Assembly (NCBI GenBank): GCA_902794005.1
Contig: CADBFO010000005.1
Span: forward strand, 1 to 64,000
Reading direction: 5' to 3'
DNA length: 64,000 nt
From: an uncultured Bacteroidia bacterium
Lineage (GTDB): Bacteria > Bacteroidota > Bacteroidia > Bacteroidales > UBA932
The stretch's first letter is position 1. Each line of letters begins with the position of its first letter. Under the pieces are notes generated by a model. It did not search any database. It saw only the letters and a program-made list of their open reading frames with translations, and had not been told where the DNA came from. This document shows, piece by piece, positions 7,892 through 16,613 of the stretch. The position numbers and the translations under genes are program-made.

Positions 7892-9301
7892 ATGTCCAAG
7901 AAAAAAATTAATCTCCTTCTGGAAAATGTCACCATCGAATCCGTCGCGGCCGAAGGCAAAGCGCTCGCACACGTGGACGGAATGGTGGTCTTCGTGGATT
8001 TCGCCGTTCCAGGAGATATCGTGGATATCCTGGTTTACAAGAAAAAGAAGAACTACATGGAAGGTTTTATCAAACAGATTGTAAAACCTTCAGAATATCG
8101 ACTGGAACCTTTCTGCGAGCATTTTGGCGTGTGCGGAGGCTGCAGATGGCAGCCGCTGCCCTATGAGATGCAACTTCAGGCAAAACGCCGGCAAGTGGAA
8201 GACCAGCTGGTCCGTATCGGTCATCTGGAAGTACCCGAGATAAGGGATACGCTCCCCTCTCCGGAAACCACATTTTATCGTAACAAGCTGGAATTCAGCG
8301 CTTCCAGCAAAAGATGGCTGCTGCGCGATGAAGACCCTGACAGCATCCCCGAGAACGAAAAAATGGGCCTGGGATTCCATGTCGGGAAGTTTTTCGACAA
8401 GGTTCTGGACATTCGGAAATGTCATCTGCAGCCGGAGCCGTCCAATGCTATACGATTGTTTGTCAAGCAGTTCTGCATAGAAAACGGCCTGGAGTTCTAC
8501 AACATCCGGGAGAATAAAGGTTTTTTCAGGAATATGTTTGTCCGGACTACCGAAAAAGGCGAAGTAATGCTGATCCTCTGCTTCGCCAGGGAGGATGAAC
8601 TGTCGCGAAAGGCCCTTTTGGATGCCGTTGCAGCCCGTTTTCCGCAGATTACCAGCCTCTATTATGTCATCAACGAAAAACTGAATGACTCCATCGGAGA
8701 CCAGTCTCCCGTCCTGTATAAAGGGAATGAGGCCATCTATGAAGAGATGGAAGGCCTGCGCTTCAAAATCGGCCCAAAATCTTTCTACCAGACCAATTCC
8801 CGACAGGCGTACGGGCTGTATCGCGTAGCACGGGAGTTCGCCGCCCTCAGCGGAAACGAAGTGGTTTATGACCTTTACACCGGAACGGGAACCATTGCCC
8901 AGTTTGTCAGCGGAAAAGCCGGCAAAGTCATCGGCATCGAGTATGTTCCCGAGGCCATCGAAGACGCCAGACATAATGCCGATGCCAACGGAATCACCAA
9001 CTGCAGCTTCTTCGCCGGAGACATGAAAGATGTCCTGAACGAGGCCTTCATTGCCCGCCACGGAAAACCCGATGTGGTGATTCTGGACCCTCCCCGTGCC
9101 GGCATTCACCCGGACGTAGCCCGGGTCATTCTCAAGGCGGCCCCCCGGCGGATGGTATATGTAAGCTGCAATCCGGCCTCCCAAGCCCGTGATCTGGCCA
9201 TTCTGTGTGAAGATTACAAGATTACCGCCGTCCAGCCGGTAGATATGTTCCCCCACACCATGCATGTGGAGAATGTCGTCGCCCTGGTACGAAAGGACTA
9301 A
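7892..9301 (+). CDS. rlmD: 23S rRNA (uracil-5-)-methyltransferase, RlmD/RumA type
   Basis: 469 residues. An N-terminal TRAM domain (about residues 5-65) is followed by iron-sulfur cysteines C75, C81 and C84 (CEHFGVCGGC), a SAM-binding motif YDLYTGTGTI, the DPPRAG motif and the catalytic VSCNP segment near the C-terminus. This is the TrmA/RumA fold that makes 5-methyluridine in 23S rRNA. In Bacteroidota the exact uracil (747 or 1939) cannot be told from sequence alone, so a RlmCD-like range is possible. Monocistronic; 3' end overlaps the M6 protease gene by 4 bases. Confidence 0.9.
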   Translation: MSKKKINLLLENVTIESVAAEGKALAHVDGMVVFVDFAVPGDIVDILVYKKKKNYMEGFIKQIVKPSEYRLEPFCEHFGVCGGCRWQPLPYEMQLQAKRRQVEDQLVRIGHLEVPEIRDTLPSPETTFYRNKLEFSASSKRWLLRDEDPDSIPENEKMGLGFHVGKFFDKVLDIRKCHLQPEPSNAIRLFVKQFCIENGLEFYNIRENKGFFRNMFVRTTEKGEVMLILCFAREDELSRKALLDAVAARFPQITSLYYVINEKLNDSIGDQSPVLYKGNEAIYEEMEGLRFKIGPKSFYQTNSRQAYGLYRVAREFAALSGNEVVYDLYTGTGTIAQFVSGKAGKVIGIEYVPEAIEDARHNADANGITNCSFFAGDMKDVLNEAFIARHGKPDVVILDPPRAGIHPDVARVILKAAPRRMVYVSCNPASQARDLAILCEDYKITAVQPVDMFPHTMHVENVVALVRKD

Positions 9302-11586
9302 TCGACCAGCACTTCCGCGGCCACGTATTCTTCCCTTCCGTCAGGATACTTCAGGCAGGCTTCCAGCGTATGTTCGCCAGCCGTGAGAACGACGGAAGCA
9401 CCTTCGACGGCTTTCCCGTCCCAGGTCCAGGACTGGCTCTGGATACGGACCCCTTCGGGAAGCTGCAACGCGAAATCCAGTTTCTCCCCTGCCCTGTAAG
9501 GCCCTGGCCGCAGCAGAAGGGTGGCGTACCCCATTCCGGCAAGCGTACTTGCCGGAACCTCCTCCAGGAAACTGTCCAGCATAAGGTCCATATAAAAACC
9601 GGCTTTGTCCAGATAGAGCGGCTGCCATGCCTGCGCTTCAAAGCCGAAAGGGGCATAATAGCTGTTTCCCTTCTTTCCGGGATAGACGGCCGCCAGAGGG
9701 GTGTTTTCCCCCTGCTCCCGGAAACCGTACCCCACATAGACATCAACACCTTCGGGAATTCGCACATCATACTGTGCAAGGGAGACGTTTACAGGAAGGT
9801 ATTCCCCCAATTCCTGTTTTTCCACTGGATGATTGAGCACCCTCTCCCCTCCAATATCCACCGTTATGTACAAATCGCCGGCGCTTTCGGGCTGGCTGAC
9901 AAAAGGGTAGCAGACCACCCGATCCAGACGGCCTCCCGCATAAGGGGCCAATTCTTCCGGCGTGTATCGGACGGCCCCGATGAGCGCTTCGGCAGACGGG
10001 AAATAACCGGCACCGAGGGAAGGGTCGTATTTATAGAGGCGGACATTGGCGGGCGCCTCGTTGCTGAACAGATGCAAATACCTGCATACAAGTTCCTTAC
10101 CACCAAGATTGAGGGTCTCGGTCACCCTCCGGAAACCCGTTTTTTCCACGACGAGCGTCAATGGTCCCGTATTCTCTTCACGGACCGGAAGCAGGAAGCA
10201 TCCGTCCATTCCGCTTACATCGGAGGATACCACCTTTCCGTCCTTGAGAAGTCTTACGGAGACATTTGTCACAGGGCCTTCGGAATCATCCAGCACCAGA
10301 CCGCTTACAAGGGCCCCTTCGCGTTCGAGAACGCGGAAACGGACTTTCCCGTCCATCACGTCCACACAGGTAATCTGGACGCCCGTTTGCGCGTTTTCCC
10401 AATCGACGGGCTCGAAGCAACGCACCTCCCCCACTCCCGGAAATACAAGGGTGGCCGGATTGACGGCGGGTGCATAGTTGAAATCCTTGGGAGCCATGGG
10501 CGGCACGACGTAACAGCATGGGTGTTTTCCCCTTGCATTCAATGTGTTGGTTTCCCGCCACTCGTCCCACAGACGGAAAGCGGGCATCCCGCCTACCTCC
10601 CGCTGCGAACGGTCCACATGATAGACCAGGAGCCCGGCGGGAAGCGGGGCGTCCCACCCTCTGCCGTCGCGGAATTCATAGAGGAAGGACTCCCCTTCCA
10701 CGGTGGTTTTTCCGATCGCAGCCTTCCCCTCCGGGAAAGCGGCAAGCTCCATCCAGCCCTCGCGGAGCGGAACCAGATCCTTTTCGTCCATCCAGCCCAG
10801 CAGAATCCGCTCCAGCGTCGTAAAAAAGGGCGGCGTGTCTCCCCCGTCATTGTACAGGCCCGTGCACATCGGCGAGAACTGGTACATGCCTCCCGCCATA
10901 CCGTCCTCGCCGGCATTGCTATCATAGAAATCCGGAAGGCCCAGAGCGTGCCCCATTTCATGGACGATGGATCCGATGCCGACGCTTTCGCTCCCGGAAC
11001 TTCCCCTCAATTCACCCGTACAGAAGTAGTAGCCAAGCCTTACACCGTCCAGAAAGGTGCCGGAGACCTTCGGAAAGCGGCTGTCCTGCGCATCCTGGTG
11101 ATGAGACCAGATCGCGTCAGGCGGGCCTCCGGCCGCCTGGTCATAACCGGCATAATAGAAAAGCACCATATCCATGATACCGTCCCCATCCACATCGTAG
11201 CGGGAAAAATCCACCTCTTCATCCAACGCCATACAGGCCTCCAGGAGGGCCTTTTCCGGTGCCTCATCGGCCACCCGGGAACCCTCTGCAAAGATATCCT
11301 TTCCATAGACGGCCATGGGAGCGTCCAGAAGGACCGGACCGAAGACGTCAAAGGAAGGCGTAAAGGCAGCCTGGGAATTGTCCGAGAAATACGAGCGTAC
11401 CCGGCCGTTGAGAAGGTCGGAAAAAAGCTCACGGGGATTTTCCGACGTGAAACGGACGTTCCTGAACTCGACCAGAACGGTAAATATATGCGGATTTCCC
11501 TTGGGCGACACTTGCCGGGAAGGAGTGCGGGCCGGCAAGAGTCCGCTTGTCAGAATCAGGAGCGATATGAGCAGCAGCCTTTTCAC
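9298..11586 (-). CDS. Secreted M6-family metalloprotease (immune inhibitor A-like)
   Basis: The best start is a GTG at 11584-11586 that overlaps the stop of the upstream lipoprotein gene (GTGA); it gives a proper signal peptide (KRLLLISLLILTSGLLPA), whereas the longer frame from 11628 puts charged residues before it. From this start the protein has 762 residues. The zinc site HEMGHALGLPD (H209, E210, H213, D219) is the M6 signature HExxHxxGxxD. A Ca-binding-like DVDGDG run precedes it, and a carboxypeptidase-regulatory-like Ig domain follows around residues 430-510. Likely exported and acting on proteins outside the cell. Confidence 0.85.
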   Translation of the reverse strand: MKRLLLISLLILTSGLLPARTPSRQVSPKGNPHIFTVLVEFRNVRFTSENPRELFSDLLNGRVRSYFSDNSQAAFTPSFDVFGPVLLDAPMAVYGKDIFAEGSRVADEAPEKALLEACMALDEEVDFSRYDVDGDGIMDMVLFYYAGYDQAAGGPPDAIWSHHQDAQDSRFPKVSGTFLDGVRLGYYFCTGELRGSSGSESVGIGSIVHEMGHALGLPDFYDSNAGEDGMAGGMYQFSPMCTGLYNDGGDTPPFFTTLERILLGWMDEKDLVPLREGWMELAAFPEGKAAIGKTTVEGESFLYEFRDGRGWDAPLPAGLLVYHVDRSQREVGGMPAFRLWDEWRETNTLNARGKHPCCYVVPPMAPKDFNYAPAVNPATLVFPGVGEVRCFEPVDWENAQTGVQITCVDVMDGKVRFRVLEREGALVSGLVLDDSEGPVTNVSVRLLKDGKVVSSDVSGMDGCFLLPVREENTGPLTLVVEKTGFRRVTETLNLGGKELVCRYLHLFSNEAPANVRLYKYDPSLGAGYFPSAEALIGAVRYTPEELAPYAGGRLDRVVCYPFVSQPESAGDLYITVDIGGERVLNHPVEKQELGEYLPVNVSLAQYDVRIPEGVDVYVGYGFREQGENTPLAAVYPGKKGNSYYAPFGFEAQAWQPLYLDKAGFYMDLMLDSFLEEVPASTLAGMGYATLLLRPGPYRAGEKLDFALQLPEGVRIQSQSWTWDGKAVEGASVVLTAGEHTLEACLKYPDGREEYVAAEVLVD

Positions 11587-12296
11587 TTCCTGAGCACAAA
11601 ATAGGTGTTTTCGTCTTTCTTGAGCCATACCAATGACTCCTTGACCCGGATGACCTGCACTTCATAGGACTCTGAAACACGGGTAAGCCCTCCCTCCTGC
11701 ACACGGTACAGGACGGTGAAATGCATGCCGGGCTCCATATTACGCGAGAGCCCGCTCAGCGTGGCAAGCCGCACGGCAGAGGGATTGAACAGCCGGAAAG
11801 AAAGGCGGTCCGTCCCATAGTGCAGGCGGCTGTACTGGAAACGCTCGCGGTCAAAAATGACATCTCCGCCAGGAACGCCATAGGCTCCGATGGTATGGGT
11901 ACGGAAAACGGGGTCTTCCACCGACTGGGTCACAGTGACGCGGCGCTGCAACGTTCCGCTTGTAAAAATGAACACGGCCGTCCGGGGAGCGTTCCCGGTA
12001 TTCTCCGTCAGGACGAGGGATATTTTCCAGGTATCTTTCTTGTCCGACCGGACCATCTCGTAGGAAACCCAGCTGCGCTCGAATCCCTCCTGGATGCAAT
12101 CCCATTTTTTTTCAGAATAGACATCGAAATACAGGGTCTGCACATCGGCCGATGGGCTGAACTCGGAGTCTCCGGTACGCCCGTTGACCAGGAAACGGCT
12201 GCCGTCATCTTCGCGATTCTCCTTCGGGCCGCAGCCCGCCAGGCTCCACAGTCCCAGCAGGCATATCAGAAGGCTGCCCAAAGAAAAAATTCTCAT
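11583..12296 (-). CDS. BACON-domain lipoprotein
   Basis: 237 residues with a lipobox SLAG-C (Cys22). Residues 45-135 resemble a BACON domain, with the typical order: W in a strand (SEKKWDCI), a turn with NTGNAPRTA and a strand ending in VTVTQS. BACON domains are found in Bacteroidota surface proteins linked to carbohydrate or mucin binding. The rest is not recognised. The gene leads a two-gene operon with the M6 protease through a 4-base GTGA overlap, so the lipoprotein may anchor or present substrate to the protease. Confidence 0.7.
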   Translation of the reverse strand: MRIFSLGSLLICLLGLWSLAGCGPKENREDDGSRFLVNGRTGDSEFSPSADVQTLYFDVYSEKKWDCIQEGFERSWVSYEMVRSDKKDTWKISLVLTENTGNAPRTAVFIFTSGTLQRRVTVTQSVEDPVFRTHTIGAYGVPGGDVIFDRERFQYSRLHYGTDRLSFRLFNPSAVRLATLSGLSRNMEPGMHFTVLYRVQEGGLTRVSESYEVQVIRVKESLVWLKKDENTYFVLRK

Positions 12297-12318
12297 TTTT
12301 ATAGGTTTCAGTACATTA

Positions 12319-12326
12319 CAAATATA
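12319..12326 (-). promoter_or_regulatory. -7 element of the BACON lipoprotein/M6 protease operon
   Basis: TATATTTG on the minus strand, 22 bases before the ATG at 12296, divergent from the exchanger promoter at 12348. Confidence 0.6.
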
Positions 12327-12347
12327 AATAATATCTTTAAAAAATAC

Positions 12348-12355
12348 TAACTTTG
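12348..12355 (+). promoter_or_regulatory. -7 element of the Ca/Na exchanger gene
   Basis: TAACTTTG, 18 bases before the ATG at 12374. An in-frame ATG at 12353 overlaps this element and so cannot be the start. Confidence 0.6.
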
Positions 12356-12373
12356 CCTCTAAATTACAGAACT

Positions 12374-13327
12374 ATGCTTGTTCAGATTCTATTGCTGCTC
12401 ATCGGCCTGGCCCTCGTCGTTTTCGGGGCCGACTATGTGGTGGAAGGCGCCTCTTCCATCGCCCGTAAATTCGGCCTCAGCGAGTTTGTCATCGGCCTCA
12501 CCATCGTGGGAATGGGAACGTCCGCTCCGGAAATGGTGGTCAGTTTCATCGGGGCCGCACAGGGAAATGCCGATATTTCCATCGGCAACGTCATCGGCTC
12601 CAATATCTTCAATACACTGCTTATCCTGGGCATTACGGCACTGCTCCTGCCCATGCCCATCACCTCCGGCAACCGCAAGAAAGACATTCCCGTAAACATC
12701 CTTGTTACGGTCATGCTGGTTGTTCTGGGGCTGAAGAATACGCTTTTCGGAATCGGAACGGATGGGCTCAGCCGCGTGGACGGGGGCATCCTCATCGCCC
12801 TGTTCCTGGGGTATATGATTCTCTCTTTCCGCCAGAAGGACCCGGTCCAGGAAGAAGACAATTCCCGGCCGATAAAGCCCTGGCTGGCCGTTCTGATGAT
12901 TCTCGGCGGTCTTGCCGCCCTCGTATTCGGCGGCAATCTTTTCGTCGATTCCGCCACGTACGTCGCCCGTTCAATGGGCGTAAGCGACAAATTCATCGCC
13001 ATCACCATCCTTGCCGGAGGAACGTCCCTGCCGGAGCTGGCCACCTGCGTCGCTGCTGCGGTCAAGAAGAAAGGGCAGCTGGCGCTGGGGAACATCATCG
13101 GCTCCAACATATTCAACATCCTGCTGATCCTGGGAGGATCGGCCCTGATTCATCCCCTGTCCTTTGAAGGAATCAACTATGTCGATCTGGGCATCCTCCT
13201 GGCCAGCGCACTGGCCATCCTGGCGGCCTGCCGGATAGGCAAAAGAAATCAAATAGACCGCCTGGACGGAAGTTTGTTCCTGATCCTGTGGGCGGCCTAT
13301 ATGGCTTATCTGATTATCAACCTGTAA
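12374..13327 (+). CDS. Calcium/sodium antiporter (CaCA family, YrbG-like)
   Basis: 317 residues from the ATG at 12374 (the upstream ATG lies in the promoter). Two inverted alpha-repeats are plain: GMGTSAPEMVVS then GNVIGSNIFNT in the first half, and GGTSLPELATC then GNIIGSNIFNI in the second; the acidic residues bind cations. About ten hydrophobic segments are seen, and a short charged loop around residues 155-170 links the halves. The protein exchanges Ca for Na or H across the inner membrane. Single gene; the stop abuts the stop of the convergent acyltransferase with no space. Confidence 0.92.
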   Translation: MLVQILLLLIGLALVVFGADYVVEGASSIARKFGLSEFVIGLTIVGMGTSAPEMVVSFIGAAQGNADISIGNVIGSNIFNTLLILGITALLLPMPITSGNRKKDIPVNILVTVMLVVLGLKNTLFGIGTDGLSRVDGGILIALFLGYMILSFRQKDPVQEEDNSRPIKPWLAVLMILGGLAALVFGGNLFVDSATYVARSMGVSDKFIAITILAGGTSLPELATCVAAAVKKKGQLALGNIIGSNIFNILLILGGSALIHPLSFEGINYVDLGILLASALAILAACRIGKRNQIDRLDGSLFLILWAAYMAYLIINL

Positions 13328-14470
13328 CTAATCCAGCTGTTCTTTGGCCAGAACCGGATTGCTGTAGATATGCAGGAAGATATCCGCTAAATCCATTCGG
13401 TTCAGATTGGGTTCCACGCGCAGGAACTGCTTGGCGACATAAGACTTGAATGCCTCCAAGTCCTCCGGCGTATATTCTGCGGCGTATTTGTCGGTAGCAT
13501 ACACCATATCGTACGCCATATAGTTGGTCTTCCAGAGCTTGTAACCTTCGATGACCCGGCGGTCCACCAAATGGCGGATCTGCTGGTAGCGGTCATTTTT
13601 GTCGCAAAGGGACGCCTCATGGATTTCCTCCTCCGTAAGCGGCTTGCCGATCGTGAGGTGAACATGCCCCTTGGGCTGCCGGATTCCCGTCATGATGCTC
13701 TCCAGATCTTCGGTCTCCCCTTTCACGTACTTTTGGCTGCGTGAAATCAGCAGTTCGCGCGCCTTCATGACATCGCAGGGCTCGTATTCGTACGAGATGC
13801 TCATCGGAAGGATGTTCAGTTCCTTGAAATTCTCCACGAAACCCTTGGTTCCGCTCATGTCCAGCATCTTCAGAAGGCCCTGTTCAGTAGTATCTAAGCC
13901 ATCCTTGGTGCGTCCCTGCCGCTGGGCAATCCATACGGACGATGTGCCGGATGTTACCGTTTCGCGGATATAGCGGGACAAAAGCTGCGAGGAGAGATAC
14001 AATTCCCGGGCCGATATGCCCCGAATGACCTTGATCATGCGGTTGGAGCGGATAAGCAGCTCCACCGACTTGAATTTCAAGAGATTATCGCCCACGCAAA
14101 TCTGCGTTTCGGGGAGATGGTTCTGTTGCAGGATAATCTGCACCAGAGCCGGATCCAGAATAATGTCCCGGTGATTGGACATTGCGATGTACTTGCCGTC
14201 CAATGCCTGCAAATTCTCCAGACCGTCATAGCTAAAATCGGTCATGCTGGTGTCTATAACCCATTGAATGGCCTTGGCCATCACCACGGACTGGAACTGG
14301 TCCACCGTGTGGATATTCCGAAGGACCTCACCCAGGAAGGTTTCCGGCTTGTCCGGAAAGATAAACTTGGATATCCATTTGGTATTGGGATGATTGGAAA
14401 GCCGCGTCAAGGCAGCATCGGCCTCTTCGTCGGTAAAGGGAGCAATATCGCTGAATTCTGTCAGATCCAT
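13328..14470 (-). CDS. PlsC-like acyltransferase
   Basis: 380 residues. The segment YIAMSNHRDIILDP (H100, D106) matches the acyltransferase block I, but with one extra residue between His and Asp compared with the common HX4D. Downstream GQ/R-rich blocks (IRGISAREL, WIAQRQGRTKDG) match blocks II and III used for glycerol-phosphate binding and an LGMSISYEYEP-like block IV follows. Such proteins in Bacteroidota are called 1-acyl-glycerol-3-phosphate or glycerol acyltransferases; the true acceptor is unknown. No transmembrane helix stands out. Confidence 0.7.
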   Translation of the reverse strand: MDLTEFSDIAPFTDEEADAALTRLSNHPNTKWISKFIFPDKPETFLGEVLRNIHTVDQFQSVVMAKAIQWVIDTSMTDFSYDGLENLQALDGKYIAMSNHRDIILDPALVQIILQQNHLPETQICVGDNLLKFKSVELLIRSNRMIKVIRGISARELYLSSQLLSRYIRETVTSGTSSVWIAQRQGRTKDGLDTTEQGLLKMLDMSGTKGFVENFKELNILPMSISYEYEPCDVMKARELLISRSQKYVKGETEDLESIMTGIRQPKGHVHLTIGKPLTEEEIHEASLCDKNDRYQQIRHLVDRRVIEGYKLWKTNYMAYDMVYATDKYAAEYTPEDLEAFKSYVAKQFLRVEPNLNRMDLADIFLHIYSNPVLAKEQLD

Positions 14471-14521
14471 ATATTCTGTTGTTTTCTACTCTTTTTTTGC
14501 TGCAAATTATATTCCACAAAG

Positions 14522-15730
14522 CTATTCTCGTTCCAGCAAAGAACTGTCCCCATAGCTGAGGAAACGGAAATCGTGGGAAAGTGCGTAGTCATAAATGCGC
14601 CGCCAATCTCCTTTCACAAAGGCCGATACCAGAAGAATGAGCGTGCTTTCCGGCTGGTGGAAATTGGTCACCAGCCTTTCGACCAGACGGAAGCGGAACC
14701 CGGGGACGATGATAATCCGCGTGCCCGCCACCAGCTTGTCCAGTTTGTTCCGGTCCAGATAGGCGACAATGGCCTCCAAAGCCTCTTCGGTTCCGTAAGA
14801 ATAATCACGCGAATAGGGAGCCCACTGCTCCACATCGGCCGGATTTCCGGTTTCCAGGCAACTGACACCGATGTAATAAAGGGATTCTAAGGTACGGACG
14901 GACGTGGTTCCGACGGCGATGACGGGTCCCTTTCGGGTAAGCAGGCGCATGAGCAAATCTCTGGAGACCACAAACGGCTCCCGGTGCATGGGATGCTCGC
15001 TCACGAGGGAACTTTTCACCGGCAGAAACGTACCGGCTCCCACGTGGAGACACACCGTCTCCATGTCGATCCCCTTCGCCCGAATGCCGTCCAGAACAGC
15101 CTGCGTAAAATGAAGGCCGGCGGTAGGGGCGGCTACAGAGCCCCTGATGTGAGCATAAAGGGTTTGATAGCGCTCGGAATCGATCGCTTCCGATTCACGA
15201 TTCAAATAGGGTGGAATGGGAACGGTTCCCGCGCATTCCAGTACACGGGAGAAAGGCGAACCGTCCTTCCAGGAAAAAAGGACCAGGCCGGTCTGGCCAT
15301 CCCGCTGCACCAGATGCGCTGTAAGTCCAATGGAGTCAATGGCGGAATCGGATTCGGGATTATAGAGGTGAAGAACGTCCTCCTTCCATTTTTTTGCATT
15401 TCCGATGACGCATTTCCACACGGTCTTATCCGTAGAAGCAAAAGCAGTGTTGTATTCTACAGGAGATACTGGTTCCAGACAGAAGATTTCGATGTGTGCG
15501 CCGGTATCGCGCTGAAAATGCAAACGAGCCGGGACTACTTTTGTATCATTGAAAACCATAAGTCCATTTTCCGGAAGCAGAGAAGGAAGATCCCGGAAGA
15601 TATACTCGCCGATTTCTCCGTTTCGATAGTGGAGCAGCTTGGATGAATCTCTTTCCGGAAGGGGATATTTCGCGATTCTGGCGTCATCCAGGCCATAATT
15701 ATAGTTTTCAATATGAATTTCAGGTATCAT
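14522..15730 (-). CDS. queA: S-adenosylmethionine:tRNA ribosyltransferase-isomerase
   Basis: 402 residues covering the whole QueA fold: N-terminal RDSSKLL and VFNDTKVVPARL, the central APTAGLHF motif, the VGTTSVRTLES block and the C-terminal TNFHQPESTL-ILLVSAF motif. QueA moves the ribosyl part of SAM to preQ1-tRNA to form epoxyqueuosine. It is somewhat longer than the E. coli protein (about 355 residues), as usual in this phylum. It has its own promoter at 15750-15757; the downstream acyltransferase begins 51 bases after its stop. Confidence 0.95.
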   Translation of the reverse strand: MIPEIHIENYNYGLDDARIAKYPLPERDSSKLLHYRNGEIGEYIFRDLPSLLPENGLMVFNDTKVVPARLHFQRDTGAHIEIFCLEPVSPVEYNTAFASTDKTVWKCVIGNAKKWKEDVLHLYNPESDSAIDSIGLTAHLVQRDGQTGLVLFSWKDGSPFSRVLECAGTVPIPPYLNRESEAIDSERYQTLYAHIRGSVAAPTAGLHFTQAVLDGIRAKGIDMETVCLHVGAGTFLPVKSSLVSEHPMHREPFVVSRDLLMRLLTRKGPVIAVGTTSVRTLESLYYIGVSCLETGNPADVEQWAPYSRDYSYGTEEALEAIVAYLDRNKLDKLVAGTRIIIVPGFRFRLVERLVTNFHQPESTLILLVSAFVKGDWRRIYDYALSHDFRFLSYGDSSLLERE

Positions 15731-15749
15731 CAGAATCCAATATTTTACG

Positions 15750-15757
15750 CAAAGTTA
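15750..15757 (-). promoter_or_regulatory. Promoter of queA
   Basis: TAACTTTG on the minus strand with an ATTG-type -33 (15778-15781) 20 bases away; leader of 19 bases to the ATG at 15730. I saw no preQ1 riboswitch in the short leader. Confidence 0.6.
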
Positions 15758-16180
15758 CACTAATTATCGGAAATACTCAATTCTCGCCGGAAAGAGTGTT
15801 TCACCTTCTTTTTTGTTTACAAAATTGAATTATAAGAAAAGCAGATTTAGCATACATTTGTGAACAAGCGCCTCCTGCCAAGAGAGTGAAATCTCCCTGT
15901 GCTAAAATCATATAAAAATAATTTATATGGAATTATATTCCACAAATATTTGTCGCATTATCAATTAGTTACACGAATTAGCAAAAGTTTAACTTAATGT
16001 ATTGTCCTCAGAAATGCACGCGAAATGCATTCTACCACCGAACAATACGCGAATACAAAATGCTAAACTTAACATATTTATATAAAAATCAGTTATTTAT
16101 TCAATCAAAATAAAGCGAAACTTCATGTAATATTTATCCTGTGTTTTCGTCACTGCTCCTCCCTACCCTGCCATTTCTTG
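15758..16180. other. AT-rich intergenic region without a gene
   Basis: The gap between queA (15730) and the HTH gene (16233) is the only one above 300 bp. No reading frame with protein character was found on either strand. It contains an orphan TACATTTG element (15853-15860, plus strand), a directly repeated 8-mer GAAATGCA with an 11-base period (16011-16018 and 16022-16029), and a 16-base AT-rich word at 15931-15946 that recurs at 14505-14520. It may hold operators or a small RNA. Confidence 0.4.
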
Positions 16181-16212
16181 TTTGTTTATTTGAGAAAAGC
16201 TGATTATTTTTG
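16181..16212 (+). promoter_or_regulatory. Promoter of the HTH regulator gene
   Basis: TTTG at 16181-16184 and TATTTTTG at 16205-16212 with a 20-base spacer; 20-base leader to the ATG at 16233. Confidence 0.65.
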
Positions 16213-16232
16213 TAAAACGAAATGTTAGAAAA

Positions 16233-16580
16233 ATGAATCGACGTCTTCTCCAGTTTTTACAGGCAGAAAACCTGACGCAAACACAATTTGCAGACACACT
16301 CTCCGTGGCTCGCGGAAGCGTCTCCCATATTCTGTCCGGCAGAAACAAGCCCGGTTACGACTTCCTGGAGAGTCTTCTGCTCCATTACCCTTCCCTGAAT
16401 CTGGAATGGCTGCTCACCGGCAGGGGCAAAATGTACCGTGACAATCTCATGGAAGAGGGTTCCGACAGCGCTCAATTGGCTCTTTTTCCCCTTCCCAGTC
16501 CTTCGGAGCCCCGTCAGATAGAGCGTATTCTTGTCTTCTACGATGACAATACCTACCAGGAATTCCGTGCAAACCAATAA
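16233..16580 (+). CDS. XRE-type helix-turn-helix transcriptional regulator
   Basis: 115 residues. The first 65 form a Cro/C1-type HTH: LTQTQFADTLSVARGSVSHILSGRNKPG places the recognition helix at VARGSVSHILS. It is followed by a short segment EWLLTGRGKMY common to small Bacteroidota regulators and a polar tail with no known domain. Targets are unknown; repeats in the long upstream gap could be its operator. The next gene has a promoter of its own 7 bases after the stop, so co-transcription is not required. Confidence 0.8.
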   Translation: MNRRLLQFLQAENLTQTQFADTLSVARGSVSHILSGRNKPGYDFLESLLLHYPSLNLEWLLTGRGKMYRDNLMEEGSDSAQLALFPLPSPSEPRQIERILVFYDDNTYQEFRANQ

Positions 16581-16586
16581 TTTTCG

Positions 16587-16603
16587 TATTTTTGCATTGC
16601 AAA
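16587..16603 (+). promoter_or_regulatory. -7 element overlapping a 13-bp palindrome before the DHODH-like gene
   Basis: TATTTTTG (16587-16594) is a -7 element for the gene at 16614. It overlaps the perfect inverted repeat TTTGCA-T-TGCAAA (16591-16603), which covers the expected transcription start and might be an operator. Confidence 0.45.
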
Positions 16604-16613
16604 CCTATTTGTA

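Noticed and set aside
15931-15946. 16-base word AATTATATTCCACAAA repeated at 14505-14520
   Set aside because: Both copies are in AT-rich intergenic DNA and overlap promoter-like TTTG sequence; a short exact match like this can arise by chance.
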